DNA from: Apodospora peruviana
Lineage: Eukaryota > Ascomycota > Sordariomycetes > Sordariales > Lasiosphaeriaceae
Assembly (NCBI GenBank): GCA_033439685.1
Contig: JAUEDM010000001.1
Span: 8,618,001-8,682,000, forward strand
Reading direction: 5' to 3'
DNA: 64,000 nt
Below, one piece after another: positions 24,013 to 35,715 of the stretch. Each line of letters starts with the position of its first letter. Within the stretch, counting starts at the first letter, position 1. A program made the translations under genes and the position numbers. The notes under the pieces were generated by a model. That model saw nothing but the letters and a program-made list of their open reading frames with translations, made no database searches and was not told the DNA's origin.

Positions 24013-26208
24013 TGCCGAAAGCCTGCCGAGCTCAGCTTCTCGCAGCTACTTGTATGGCTGTTCGACAGCGGGAGAAGGCGAGCAGGTGTGCGGGGAGAGG
24101 GGCGGCTCTAGCAGGCCCTGTAGATCAGTCAGTAACTGAAGCGATGGGAAGCTCTTAGACATGGGTAAGAATTACCTACTGCGAGGGGTTGTTGAGATGG
24201 GTAGTGCAAATCTCGGTGGGTTCGGTTGTTGCAGTTCAAAGGTGGTTGTTGTTGCTGCCTCCAAGGAGAGATGCTGTCCGCCCAGATCGCCAACCCCGCA
24301 TGTCAGGCATTGTGCTGGTGTTGGCGCCCAAACGGCTGGCGCCAAATGCTATTGGCGGTGTTTCCCGGGCGTGCATGAACACGTGCTCTGGAGCGACAGT
24401 TAGAACTTCTACCCGACCCAGGAGAGCCTGATGCTTTCCTCTTGCGTGTTGGGGTGGCACTGGTGGAAGCAAGTTGGTCGTCTAACAATTGCTCCACATC
24501 TGAGCCTCGTTTCGTAGCATTGCTGCCTAGATGGACGGTGAGCGAAATCGATAGATTTGAGGGGCAAGACGTACTCGAGCTCGGCACTGTCACTGGGTCC
24601 ACATCAGTTGTCTTGGCGTCCCGCGGTGTTTATTCTTCTTGGTGGCCCAGCCGCCTCGCGATCTGAATACTTAGCAGTGGCCAGTGTGGCCGACCAGGCG
24701 TTCTTTGGCGAAGGCCCCTTGTGCGCGTGGCTCGGAGACGAGAACGGGTTTCTGCTCGCGACGCCACCAGGGCCTGCTGGCCGCGGTGTCGTAGGTGATT
24801 CGGGAACAGGGTTCGATGTTGAAGAGGTGGGCGCATTGTGTGCAGATAGGGTATTCTGCCGAACAAACTCCCAGTCATCAGGAAGAATCACCAGGATCCG
24901 AGCGGTGGAATCGAGAACTTGAGGACCGTGTCTAGATCGACCGGTCCGGCGAAGGACGCATGCGCTGAGAAAGTAGGCTAGGGAACGCTCTCGTCGTTGC
25001 CGGGAAGAACTCGGGGGACAATACTGCACAATTGTAAGTAGAAATACCCCACACAGACACACACCGACCCACACACGCTACCATAAGGGAGACCCAGCCC
25101 CGAACTCATGTCTATAAGCAGTGGCCCTCGCCCACCTCACTTTACGAGGGCCAGGTTGAAATCTTATACCTTCCCCAGTCATTGCTCGCCCTCTTATTGC
25201 TTCCGTTGTGACCACCTTGATCAGCCATACCTATCTTCGCCTTACATCACGCGTCTCACTAGCATTTGGGTCAATCGCAGTGAACGCGATTTTCAATTCT
25301 CTTTCCCTTCTTCTCCTTAGAGTAGAATCTTCGTCGATAGCGCACAATAGATGAGTTCCGCCGTCTACGAGAGCCTGGCCGTGACAGATAGTAGCTTAAT
25401 AAAGTCTCTGTAGATCCGGTGTACATAGGAGAGCGAAGTAGATGGGTCAAAAAAAAGTCGCTCCTCCCGCGGTCGGCTGTCGTATTTATAGATTCTTATA
25501 AGCCGGACATTGCCCGCCTACAAAGATTCAAATCGTTCAGACGTCTAGAGAAACTCGGCCAAAGAATAAGCAGCCCACCCTAGTCGGGCAAGTAACCTGA
25601 AGATTCCGGTAGCCCAGTATAAAAAACAAATTGACTCTTAACAGCTACCTTTTTCCCCTTACCTGTCTCTCTTCTTTTCTCACCTGAAGCTCAGCTCCAG
25701 TCTTACCGGTTCTAGTAAAGAGGCAACAACAAAGGGATAGAACAAAGAAAGGGCCGGAAAACTAAACGGGCAATTCTCCTTATGTCAGTAGAATAATGTC
25801 CAGGCCCACAACACATCTAAACATCCCAGAAGTGGTGCAGCTTCAAAAATCATTACCCAGCGGGCACCCTGTCGACCTTTACCCGTAGAATGATATTTTT
25901 GCTTAACTCTGTTTTGCCACTTTGTAGTGTCTTTGTAAAAATGTTTAATAATACTTAGCCCTGAATTGACTGTGGTGACGATAGAACGGCGGGAATGGGT
26001 GGCGATAACAGGGAGGAAATGAGTGGTGGTTGCGAAAAGAATCGTGAATTTATTTGCAGAAAGTAAAAACTGCTGGCGACAATGCTAAGGTATTAGTGAG
26101 GCAAAAGGCAATAGGGGATATGCGACCAGGGCAGGGTGGGTTTAGTGTTGTTTAAAAGGACTCCTTGGCGGCGGCCAAATTCGGAGGAAAATTTCCCTCG
26201 AAACGATA
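24013..26208. other. Upstream region of the HNWD gene; possible coding remnant
   Basis: On the minus strand, 25074-24604 and 24602-24303 form two overlapping open stretches in different frames. They contain mildly gene-like segments (STARILVILPDDWEFVRQN; ATPTRKRKASGSPGSG), and a frameshift or unrecognised intron would be needed to join them. I cannot assign a family, and either could be a decayed retroelement or an unknown protein. From 25400 to 26208 I see only spacer. An LTR-like end lies at 25236-25386. Confidence 0.35.
25236..25386 (+). mobile_element. LTR-like terminal fragment ending CCGTGACA
   Basis: Diverged copy of the family described at 17624-17817 (shared gcgtctcac, pyrimidine tract, tagaatcttcgtcgatagcg block and the CCGTGACA end). 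No partner LTR or internal region is recognisable beside it. Confidence 0.6.
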
Positions 26209-27538
26209 TTACGGCGGCAACCGACTATCAGAATGAAATCCAGGCAAACACCGTCCTTTTTTACAGGTATACCTGTTCACTGCATTGGAACCGCTTCATG
26301 GACTTTGGCAGCCCCATTTCGAGTAGAAGGGGCCACAACACGAAAAAGGGAAGAAGCTTTTTTGGCTGTTGGAATATTGATAGACGGACAGACAGAATAC
26401 AATACAAGAACAAGACTAAGCCTTTGCAACGTGATCAAGGTTGTTTTTAGGACTTGTGCCGCCTATGGAAATCAACACTGGCCAAGTGACTGTACAGGGT
26501 TCCGTGTTCCATGAAACGATATAAAGACAACAAGACTTCAGCGCTCATGAGTTCAATAGTGCTTACATACTGGCGAGTCACCCAACACCGATGACTGTAC
26601 CAACACAGTGTTTTCTCGAGCATTGATCTGGCCGCCTGTCCTGCTGTGAGTCCCGGTAAGTTTGGAGACTCTAGAAGAACTGAAATACTCTTGCCGAAAT
26701 TTTAGATATTGTTGGGTGAATACCTACCCAATCTAACCAGCAACGCCAGTATTAACAAGGTCACGTAGTGACCCTTCGAGCCTCGCAGACAACAGACAAT
26801 AAGTGGTTAGCTGTAAGGTTGGCAGAAGAATGATTTATCGAAAGGTAAAAGGTGGGCTCGTCCGGACAACCATGAACTATATTATGTCGCAGGAATCAAG
26901 GCTGACAGGCATATAGTTCACGTAATATTTGGCCACTTTCTGGAAAGACAAAGGTCCAGGCTAGCTGGCAATGCCCACCGAGGGCTCATATCTTTTCTAC
27001 ACACAAGCGAAGATCTCAAATTACTCGCCAGAAACGTCGCCTTGCTGCTAAATATATCTACACGACTACCAAATTATGCGCCAGGTACGTATTGCCCGGT
27101 CCATTGATTGCGCCGCGTGCCAGTTCCGGGGAAGAACACACAAGCATCTCACACAACACTCACCGATCCTGTCCACTCTATTGTCCACTCTATTCATTCT
27201 TTCTGCCTTCAGTGACCAGAGATATCGACTAGGTGGCGGGTGTTGCCGATATCTGCGGAGATGTTGCCACGCGCCGCGTTGACGCTTCCGTCGGCTAGTT
27301 GCCTTAACACCGCCGTCGACTTGTCAATCTATAACCTTGTTCCAACCCAGATAGACAAGGACTATCATGTGTTTTGATAGGGGACACCACAAGCTGAATT
27401 GTCGAAGTATCAAGGATACTTGAGGAATGCTTCAACAAGGATAATACATATAGGGTGTACGATAATGGAAGAATACGTATTCTCCAAGCAAGCAAAGAAA
27501 CAAACAACAGCAGTCCGAACCCCAAACTAGCAGTGCTA
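26209..27538 (+). repeat. Segmental duplication, copy B, left part
   Basis: Same-strand match to 5070-6348. In copy A this part is joined directly to the equivalent of 30404. Here about 2.87 kb intervenes, carrying the RNase H-like pseudogene and the 5' half of the long copy-B gene. No coding region is evident within this left part, although the block near 27090-27330 is well conserved between copies. Confidence 0.75.
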
Positions 27539-27641
27539 GCACATCCCAACCACAGGATAACAATATCACACAAACATCCAGTCTTCCCTGCGTCCCTCGC
27601 AAAAATCGTCTCAGCTCTCCATCAAATGCCACTTCCTCAAT

Positions 27642-28272
27642 CTAACACAAAATCATGTCATCCCAAGCGGTGTCGTCAAACTCGTATCGGCCAAAGACCA
27701 GCCTGAACTCTTGCGGCGGCCGCAACCGTCGCCAGACCTCCCGTGAGAGATGGTCGGTCAGCTGGTGCGGGTAGACCGCGTGGCCGTGGCCCGGCACCCG
27801 TGGTGGTGCAGCGCGTGCGTCTGCCAGACGATCGCCTCGAGGATCGGGCGCAGCAGGGCCACGTCGTCGGTCCGCTCGAGGTAGCCGTCCCCAGCCGTGG
27901 CGACAAGCATCGAGTCGACGTCCGACAGCGCCAGCAGGTCGAGTGCACGCATGCAGTCGGTGAAGACCACGGCCGCCCGCCGTCCAGATTTCCGTGCTCG
28001 GCGTAGTCCAGGGCGATGGAAAGCGCCTCGCACACGGCCAGCAGCTCGCCGTGGAGGATGTCGGGCAGCCAGCGCAGCTTCCACACCCGAGCGATGTATG
28101 TCATGCCATCGTCTTCGCCTCTATCGTCGTCCGATTCCGAAGAGTATTATTCATCGTCATAACTGTGTTCGCTGGTACTGTTATGATGGGATCCATCGAT
28201 ATCATAATCATCGTATCCGACCACATCAACATCATCATCGTCATCCTCGTCGTTGCTGCTACTGATTGTCAT
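27642..28272 (-). pseudogene. RNase H-like domain protein, pseudogene
   Basis: Likely start ATG at 28272, giving an acidic N-terminus (SSSNDEDDDDDVDVV), then an in-frame TAA at 28149-28147, then SSESDDDRGEDDGMTYIARV and the RNase H-like elements in order: HGELLAVCEALSIALDYAE (acidic helix), VVFTDCMRALDLL (strand with the catalytic-type Asp), EAIVWQTHALHHH, and VPGHGHAVYPHQLTDHLSRE (the VPGH plus Asp motif). The tail ends DDTAWDDMILC before the TAG at 27644-27642. Frameshifts are required after HGNLDGGR (near 27980) and after HALHHH (near 27795). An intact relative would be a small RNase H-fold nuclease or nucleic-acid-binding protein, often derived from retroelements. Family assignment rests on motif order. 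Confidence 0.65.
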
Positions 28273-28471
28273 GGCAGTATCCGGACATCGACCTTCTTCG
28301 CCACGGTATCGATATGGTAATCGTGATAACGACGGCGGTGATGGTGATCGGCCACGATGTGGTGATGGTGACCGTAACGACGGGCAATGATGGTGATGGT
28401 GTCGGACTCGGAGCCGGAGCCGGAACCGGCTGCTGGATCTGTTGTTACCGAACTTGCAGTGGGCGCGGCCC

Positions 28472-28569
28472 GCTGGCCGAAACTGAACAAACTGTCCGGC
28501 ATATCCACTTTTATTTTGCTGCTGGCCGAGACGGAACAAAATGGGCGGCATATCCACTTTTATTATGCT
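28472..28569. repeat. Tandem duplication of a ~49-bp unit
   Basis: Two adjacent units starting gctggccga and ending catatccacttttatt plus a few bases, with a handful of differences. No function is evident. Confidence 0.7.
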
Positions 28570-28572
28570 TCT

Positions 28573-30011
28573 GCTCACTGATGATTCTTTTGAAGTTTAA
28601 TAAGAATAATAACAATCCAACCAGGCAACACAACGCAGCCCAGGAACCATGGAACTGCATCGTAGGTCGACGAAGCATGACTCGATTCCAAACCGAAGAG
28701 GCTCAAAGTGAATCCGGACACGGACGATTAGAGTAATGGATGAAAATGGGAGCTTACGTACGTGGCTCTTTTTGCAACCGGATAACACACGATCAAAACA
28801 AAAGACTTTTTTTTCAGTGGAGAGGACGAGTGGAAAGGTTCGACGGTTGTTGTTCGGAAGAGAAAGTTGGCGCCATGACAAACACGATGATGGAAGGAAG
28901 AGCACGAAAAGCACGCGAAGTCAGGAGCGTCGCGTCCTAGGCTGTGGTCAAGATGGGATGGCACATGTGGGTCACATGGAGGTGAACATATATGCAAGCT
29001 CCGTCCTGGGGGGTGCCTCGGCCTTGAGGTGTGTCGTCATTCCATCCAACACCGACATCCGAACCTCGAGAAAGCTCGGTTCACTGGTGGAGCTGTCTCA
29101 ACCCAGCCCACTTATACCATTACGAGCCGCGGTCTGTGCGAACCAGACACGACTCCATCACGAGGTATGGTTACAAAGGAAAGTTAAACTTTGGGTCACT
29201 CCGAGTCCTTGTGATGGTCAACGCCCCTTTGGCATACAACAAGCCTAGGTACGTGCCTATTTTACAATGAGATATCTCTAGGTACCTAGGTACGTAGGTA
29301 CAAGAATTACGTGCCTACCGTTTCATGTTTGGCCTTCCCCCACAGTGCTATGTACCTAAAGAATCGTGGGAGTTCTACTTGTTTTATTTGTTATCGTGGT
29401 TATTATTCTGTTTGAGTAACATGGAAGGTTATTACGTAGCAAAGGGCAGAGCTGAGGCCTACCTTGCCATCGCTCCACATATATTAGTTGTCTGGTTGTA
29501 GATGGGAATCACTTTTTCAAGACGGCGCGCAGACTTGGCAGTTTTAAGCTTCGAACTCTCTGGTGAACTAAATCATGCCTTTTGGATCAGTGACGTTGCC
29601 CCTCCAATATCTTCCCTATAAATGTGCGCTCCCACCCATTCTCAAATCACAACCATCCGTCAACCTCATCTCATTCATTATCTTCCAGATATATCTACTC
29701 TCAGCCATCTACGAATCACAGCCATCCTTCAACCTCAACCGGTTCATTATCTTCCTTATATCTACCTATCTACTCTCAGCGATCTTCAAATCATAGCCAT
29801 CTACAGCCTATCTATAGCCATCCTTCAACCTCATCTCGTTCATTATCTTCCTTATACCTATCTAACTCTCAGCCATCTTCAATCATTGCCATCTAGGGCT
29901 TATAGCTATCCTCCAACCTCCTCTCGTTCTTCAGTTCATTGTCACGTTCGCAACGTCGATATATCAACTATATCGTCAGCCTTCGGACAAGAGCAAAACG
30001 CCTTCATCCCC
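28573..30011. other. Spacer and 5' leader of the copy-B gene
   Basis: No gene is seen. 29640-29900 is a CT-rich stretch made of three to four diverged units of about 75 bases (recurrent cagccatccttcaacctca and cattatcttcct blocks). It lies immediately upstream of the likely start codon at 30012 and may be transcribed leader. Short gtacctaggtac-type palindromic runs occur near 29280. Confidence 0.5.
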
Positions 30012-32756
30012 ATGCCTCAAGGAGAAAGTCTCCACAGCTACACGCACCTCTCACCCCCAGCAAGCACCCGTCAGCCCGTGCCTTCGATGATGAACGGCAC
30101 CGCTGGCTACCCGGTTGCGCAGAAGCAACCACAGCAGCATCATCACCACACCATGGGACTGCCCGGACCGCGTCGACCTCCTCTTCCTTCTCATCCTAAC
30201 CCAACCCCCGTCCCCGACGCCGCCCAATACCCGACGCCAGTTCACCCCCCAGCGGGAACGACAGAGCCGCTCACGCCAAACAAGTCGGGCATCAACAACT
30301 TCTTCCCGATCTTCTGCAGCGGTGCGCGAGACGGGAACGAGCCCGAATCCCACGATACCACCGCCCGAGGCGGCTACGGCACCGTCTTCAAGATTCCGGC
30401 CCACATGAAAGAGTTCGGTGCGCCGGACAGCCGCTGGGCCGTCCACGGCTACACCATTGAGAGGGCCTACTCCCAGCGGATGGTCGACTACTTGGCGGTG
30501 CTCGAGGCCGTCGGCTGGGCCACCAAGCAAGCCCGAGTGTTTTTTGAGGACGACAGAAAGGACCTTTCCCACAAGAAACGCGTCAAGAAGGACCGGGGAG
30601 AAGGCCTCTACCAGCTTGCCCAGATCCACACCAACTCCCAGGAGGTGCTGGACATGGCGGTGGCAGACACGGGGGTGGTGGACGGGAAGCCAGCACCGCG
30701 AAAAAGCAGGAAGAGGAAGCAGCCCTCTCCTACTTCTGCAGAGGGGTTCATGGAGAACCACCTCAAGCACATGCGGGAGACGCTCCGCAACGCCGTCGTG
30801 GAGTTGTACGATGACCATAACTGCAGAGTCGAGTTCGTGCTGGCCGCCGGCCCCGCCGTCTGCTGGGCCAGCAGGACGGCGGGCCAGCAGGCTCGCAGCT
30901 ATGGCTCGTGTCAGAAGCACAGTTTCGTGCTTAACTGCCAGAAGCCACTTGATGCCACCGCCAGGGATCTCATGCGCGTGGCTGGGCAGCAAAGCCAAAA
31001 AAACGTGCTGCCAGACAATCTGCAGATGCTGCTCACCAACCAGGCCCATGTTGGCCAGATGGGCGTCCAGGTTCACCAGCGGATTCCGTCGGCGGTACCA
31101 GCAACTGGCCAGATGGGTGTACAGACCCAGCAGATGCAATGGCCGCTACCAGCAGCTCAACTGCCAGCGACATACATGTTCAGGAGTCAAGTTGGGCAAC
31201 AGCAGTCCCAAATGGTTCCTTTTCACGGTCAAGTATCGCCGCCCCAGACGACTGGGCCGATGGTACCGCATCAATGGACCATGGCACCAGCAGGAGCCGT
31301 TTGGCAACAACAGCCTCAAATGGTTCCCTTTCAGGGTCAAATGGCGCCGCCCCAGGCTGGGTTCATGGTATCGTATCAACCTGTGATACCAGCATCACGA
31401 TCGTCAGAGGCCGAGGAGCAGAGGCAGCGCGCCAGGGATGCCTCCAGGAGGCACCAACAAGATAAAGAGACGGCAGCATCTGTTCCAACGTCAACCGCCT
31501 CAGAAGCCGAGCAGGAGGAGCAACGTCTGCGGCAGACAATTTTCGACCCGTATTATCAGCAGAACGTGACAGCCGCTAGGGACATTCTACAGAATCCCCG
31601 CTCAGCTATCACGGTCGAGATGGCACAGCCTATAGTCGACAAGTACAATCAGCAGCACAAGGCCTGGTTGAAGGCGGCTGTTGCGGTGAAACTGAATAAA
31701 ACATTGCAGGTCCTTGCCGATTCTGTGCGGGAGAAGATCTGGGATATCCAGACGCCAGTGCTGAAGGTGCCGAAGAGCTCGTTCTCTACGATGAGATGGG
31801 ACGATCTAATAAGCTCGCTTGGCTTCGGGGACGGAGTCACCAATCTTGAGAAGGCCGTAATCATCCAGGCAGCCATTGTTACTGAGAGACTGTGGGGAGC
31901 GCAAACACAGGTTGAGCACCGGAATCAAGCTCCTCGGACTGAAGCTGGGGCGGCTCAGATGCCTGCTCAAGCTCAGGCTCAGGCACCACCGACTGACGCT
32001 CAGGTCTGGTTTGAGACTCCTGAAGATCAGGTCGTACTTGGCGCTGAATTACAGGCTCAGGTCGAGGCTCATATGCGGGCGCAAGCTAAGGGCCAAATTA
32101 TCTTTGCTCAAGAACTGGATACATCTGGGGTGGATTTGCTCGCGTTTCCTGTAGTTGGGGCGCAACCTGACGCACAAGATCCGGCTGAACCGCTTGAGAT
32201 GCCGACCCAGCCTCAGGAGGCTCGTTTTGAGGCGCAACCTGGCACACCACAGGATCTGGCTGAAGCTGAGCTTCAGATGCCGACCCAACCCCAAGCTCAA
32301 ATTGGCGCTCAAGTTCCGCCTGCTGCTGAGCTTCAGATGTCGACCCAGCCACAGGCTCAAGTTGAGGCTCAAATTGGCTCTACTGAAGATCCGGCTGAAC
32401 CGCTTCATATGCCGACCCAGCCTCAGGAGGCTCAAGCTGAGGCGCAACCTGGCGCACAAGATCTGGCTGAACTTGAGCTTCAGATGCCTACGTAGCCTTA
32501 GGACGGCTTTACTCAAGACCCGGCTGAAGCTGACGTTTATTGGCCTCATTGGCTTCAGGTTGTGACTCCTGAAAATGAAGATGAGGCGGCTTCGCGGTTG
32601 TTGCCTGCTGCTATCGCTCAGAATGACGGCAACGCTAATGTTAATTGGCTTGGGAATATGGCTCCTGAAGAAGAAGAAGCGGTTTTCTGGGATTTGTCTG
32701 CTTCACTCGGACAGAATGGCGGCAACAGTGATGTTACTACGGCGGATGCGGTGTGA
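30012..32756 (+). pseudogene. Long Gln/Pro/Ala-rich protein with RNase H-like region, interrupted by two TAGs
   Basis: I choose ATG 30012 (MPQGESLHSYTHL) rather than 29622 because the upstream codons come from a CT-rich repeat. From 30012 the frame is open for 827 codons to TAG at 32493-32495, with a second TAG at 32499-32501, then continues in frame to TGA at 32756 (TTADAV). Copy A reads through the equivalent point, so the tail is genuine. Residues about 120-290 may form an RNase H-like fold: GGYGTVFKIP, RMVDYLAVLEAVGWATKQ, YQLAQIHTNSQEVLDM, NAVVELYDDHNCRVEFVLA. This is inference only. A basic KSRKRKQPS motif suggests nuclear location. The C-terminal third repeats QMPTQPQ-type units. It may still encode an 827-residue protein, or be a recent pseudogene. 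Function unknown. Confidence 0.6.
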
Positions 32757-32965
32757 GGGACCGGATTTTGACGGGGATTGGGGCAAATTGAATTGGGGGA
32801 AATGCGTTTATCGGTATAAGTACAGCCATTTTGTTGCGGTTTTCGACGAGCTACATGCGGATAACCGTGGCATACTCGGCTTGATATTACTGTTGAAGGA
32901 TTGAATCAGATAATGCCTGTTTGTTTTGTCAGGCTGTCGTTATAAGGACAGATGCTATGCGTTTG
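30404..32965 (+). repeat. Segmental duplication, copy B, right part
   Basis: Same-strand match to 6349-7606. It contains the coding region from KEFGAPDS onward and the shared 3' flank (gagggaccggatt, attactgttgaaggattga, tcgttataaggacagat). About 1.2 kb of this (roughly 31155-32368) is absent from copy A. Confidence 0.75.
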
Positions 32966-34979
32966 CTTTTGTCAGTACTGTCGTTATGAGGACAGACACT
33001 AGGCGTTTATTACGGTTCACCGAGCTCTCTGTTGATTGAAGTATAGGTACACACTTACCATGATAACGGCTTTAGAAGTGTTGATATACGAGATGTTTAT
33101 AAACTTCCGTGGTACACTCTGTATAATATTATATTCATTTAAAGATACTCCGTTTGTCTGTTAAGTGTGAACTACCTCCCTAGCTCCGGTGGTTTCGTGC
33201 AAACATGAGCAAAAGCTAGAATGCCAATTTCCGTTGGCGAGCGATGTCACCGAGGTCGGTGAAAAAGTAGGTACAATGGAAGCGATCTAGGTCACATGTG
33301 ATGCATCGAAATATGGGTGAATTTGATACGTAACGCGGATATAAATTGACAGAGAGATTAACGATGGCCAGCTCGCTTGAACGTTGGTCATTGTTTTCCG
33401 GGCGCCCTGGAAAGCCTGTTGTTGAAAGTGGGTCCTCCGAAAAGGGCTTCCGGGCTCCGGGCCGGAGCCCTACCTACGGAGCTCTAGCGCTCCCTGGGGT
33501 CAAAGCCAACTGCCCCCACCCACCGTTCACCAACAAAAAAACAAGGCACGCCCAAAAGGGTACCGACTTTTCTCAATTGTCAGCCAGCAACAACGACTCG
33601 AAAAAGCCCCAGAATACCGATAGTTGTTTCTCAAGTACGATAGAGTCCCCCTACATAGTTTGATATGTTTGAGGAAGTAGCGAGCTTAAGAAGGTTGAAT
33701 TCCGATGTAAGTCGGGGTTGAAAGTCAAAAGTGGTTGCGGCAGGGGGTCCCCTGCCAGAGAACCTGTCAGGCCTCTCCAGCCCTACCCCGGCCCGCCGGG
33801 CTGGGCGATCGGCATTAATGGCAGACTGGCTGGCATTGACAGCTCACCGACTTCGTCCGGAACACAAGGCTGACTGCTACCTCTACCTACACCACAAGAC
33901 AACCCACCCACCACCTCGTCGTCGTCACCGTCGTCAACTGAAAGCTATTTCCATAGCCTGAATCCACCGCAGTTTGATTGCTTTCCACGATACGATCATA
34001 CGATGGTAAAGCCCACGAGCGTTGCGAAGGAAGCAAGCGAAGACCGCGCTCACTCAGGCGAACGAGCTGCCCGGGTCAGCTTTCCCAGTATCCTACTGGT
34101 GCCAGACCTGGTAGGTGTCGCGACAAAGTGAGCCTTCAAGATAGTTGTGCACGCCTTACCACTCGGCCAACTCGACTTCTTTGTTGAACTCTTGCCATTT
34201 TAACCCCACATATTTGGATGGTGCGCATGGTCCAACGTGGTCCGATTGTTGAACATTTGGGAACTGTGGCAGTGGTGACTGCCTCCAGTGATAGTCTAGC
34301 TATACCTGGTAAGTGCCTAGGAGAGGACCTTCCAATACATTATTCTTCCGCCGCCACCAGAGAATCTTTGTTTTGTTTTGACGACTACGACCAGCTTCAC
34401 AGGACCCACAGTGGCGAGCTGGGATCCTCAGCGAGCAGGCACCGAGGTTTCACCACAGACCACACACAAATGGACGATAAGAAGGAGTCGTCGAGCGAGC
34501 GAAGTGCGTCTGCGGCTGGCCGGCTGCTGTTGGTTGCAATAGCAAACAATCAAGAAGTCTGCAGACGTAGTCACGAAGCAAACAGCTCAAGGAAGATATT
34601 GGAAACTGTGTCAATTGGTCTGGGGAAAAGAAGAAACTATTCAGTACAAAGGGAAGACAACCACTTTTGTGTGAGCAGAATCGAGCCCTGGCCGGAATAC
34701 CGGCGCAGCGGTCCCGGTGCGGATCCGCTGCTGGGAAGCCAGGTTATACCTGCTTCTAGTTGTTGCCCTCTCAACGGCATGTGCCTGAGGTTATTCCAAC
34801 AGCTACCCTACAGAGTGTTGGGCATGGCGTCGCTGCTGTCGAGGGAATGGAGTGAGAACCGTGTTCTTTTCGTGATGCCATCGTGGCGCCCGTGGCCTCA
34901 AGGCTCTTCGGGGCCAAAACATATTGGAGCCGCCTCGTTTCTCGAGCAGCACGGTTTTGATACTGCTTCTCCTTACTCC
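32966..34979. other. Intergenic, no supported gene
   Basis: The open stretch 34218-35078 on the plus strand is 286 codons long but lies opposite a recognisable exonuclease relic for its last part and shows no domain, so I do not call it. The rest (32966-34217) holds only short unsupported frames. Confidence 0.5.
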
Positions 34980-35652
34980 ATAGCTTTGACTGGTGCTTCC
35001 GACTCTTTGCCAGCCTCTTTTCCGCCTTTCTGCCGCTTTAATTTCAGGATCGACATAAGGAGGAATGGGGCAGTTTGAGATATCCAGCAAGATTTCCAAT
35101 AGTACCTCGTCATCTTGGTGTTGACTGATGATGCACCACTTCGCTGCTAAAAGGAGAAAAGCCCTTAAAGTGAAGTTGGCATCGTTTCCAGCGACGTGCA
35201 GTCTGTGAAAAGGGCACCCCAACACAGCCAACGCCGCGCCAGAATTGAAACACTTGATTAGCAATGCGCGACGTATCCAGAATCCCAGAAGGTGGCCGTT
35301 CAAAACTCGAATCCTAAAGCCTGTAAAGCCACGAGCTTGTTCAGGACACCGTGGCTCACAAGTACCACGTTGCGATCCTGACGAATGTGCGATTGAATGG
35401 TTTGTATCATGGATGATGATTGAATCGGGATTGTCTCTCCAAAGAGAAATTTATTGGATGCTTTTGTGACGTATGATGACGATCCCGCAGCAAAGTTTAG
35501 GGTTGAAATGAGCTTTTCTGGTGGGACCTCCTGGCTAAGATGCTTGGTATCGAGAATCGCAAATCCAACTTGGCTATTGTCCTTCTGGGTAAACCCGCCT
35601 TTGATGGTATTAATACCTTCAAAATCGATAGCAACGGATGACGGTATTACTT
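34980..35652 (-). pseudogene. Gfd2/YDR514C-like DEDDh exonuclease relic
   Basis: Read on the minus strand, the pieces follow the order of the fungal Gfd2/YDR514C-like exonuclease fold. The first is VAIDFEGINTI (Asp-x-Glu motif) then QVGFAILDTKHL, at about 35635-35530. The next are KFLFGETIPIQSS and DRNVVLVSHGVLNKLVALQA, ending at a TGA at 35302-35300. Then, in another frame, comes ILDTSRIANQVF (35283-35248). Then, in a third frame, comes LGCPFHRLHVAGNDANFTLR (near 35220-35160), with the family's conserved HNAGND-type motif, and a basic tail. At least two frameshifts and one stop break it, and no start codon remains, because a TAA lies just upstream. A living copy would be a predicted 3'-5' nuclease. 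This one is dead. Confidence 0.7.
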
Positions 35653-35715
35653 AGTGCTGGTGATTCCGAGTTAACGACACGATAAAAATATTACAGGTCA
35701 ATGTGCAACTGTGAA

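Noticed and set aside
24303..25074. Two joined minus-strand frames upstream of the HNWD gene
   Set aside because: Mildly gene-like but needs an unexplained frame change, has no recognisable domain, and could be retroelement debris.
29622..30011. Upstream ATG at 29622 for the copy-B gene
   Set aside because: The extra ~130 residues are translated from a CT-rich tandem repeat; a start at 30012 gives a normal N-terminus.
30051..31386. Minus and alternative plus frames of more than 300 codons within the copy-B gene
   Set aside because: GC-rich coding DNA leaves shadow frames open; only the 30012 frame is conserved with copy A through to the shared C-terminus.
34218..35078. 286-codon plus-strand frame
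   Set aside because: No domain or signal, random-looking composition, and its 3' part is antisense to a recognisable exonuclease relic.
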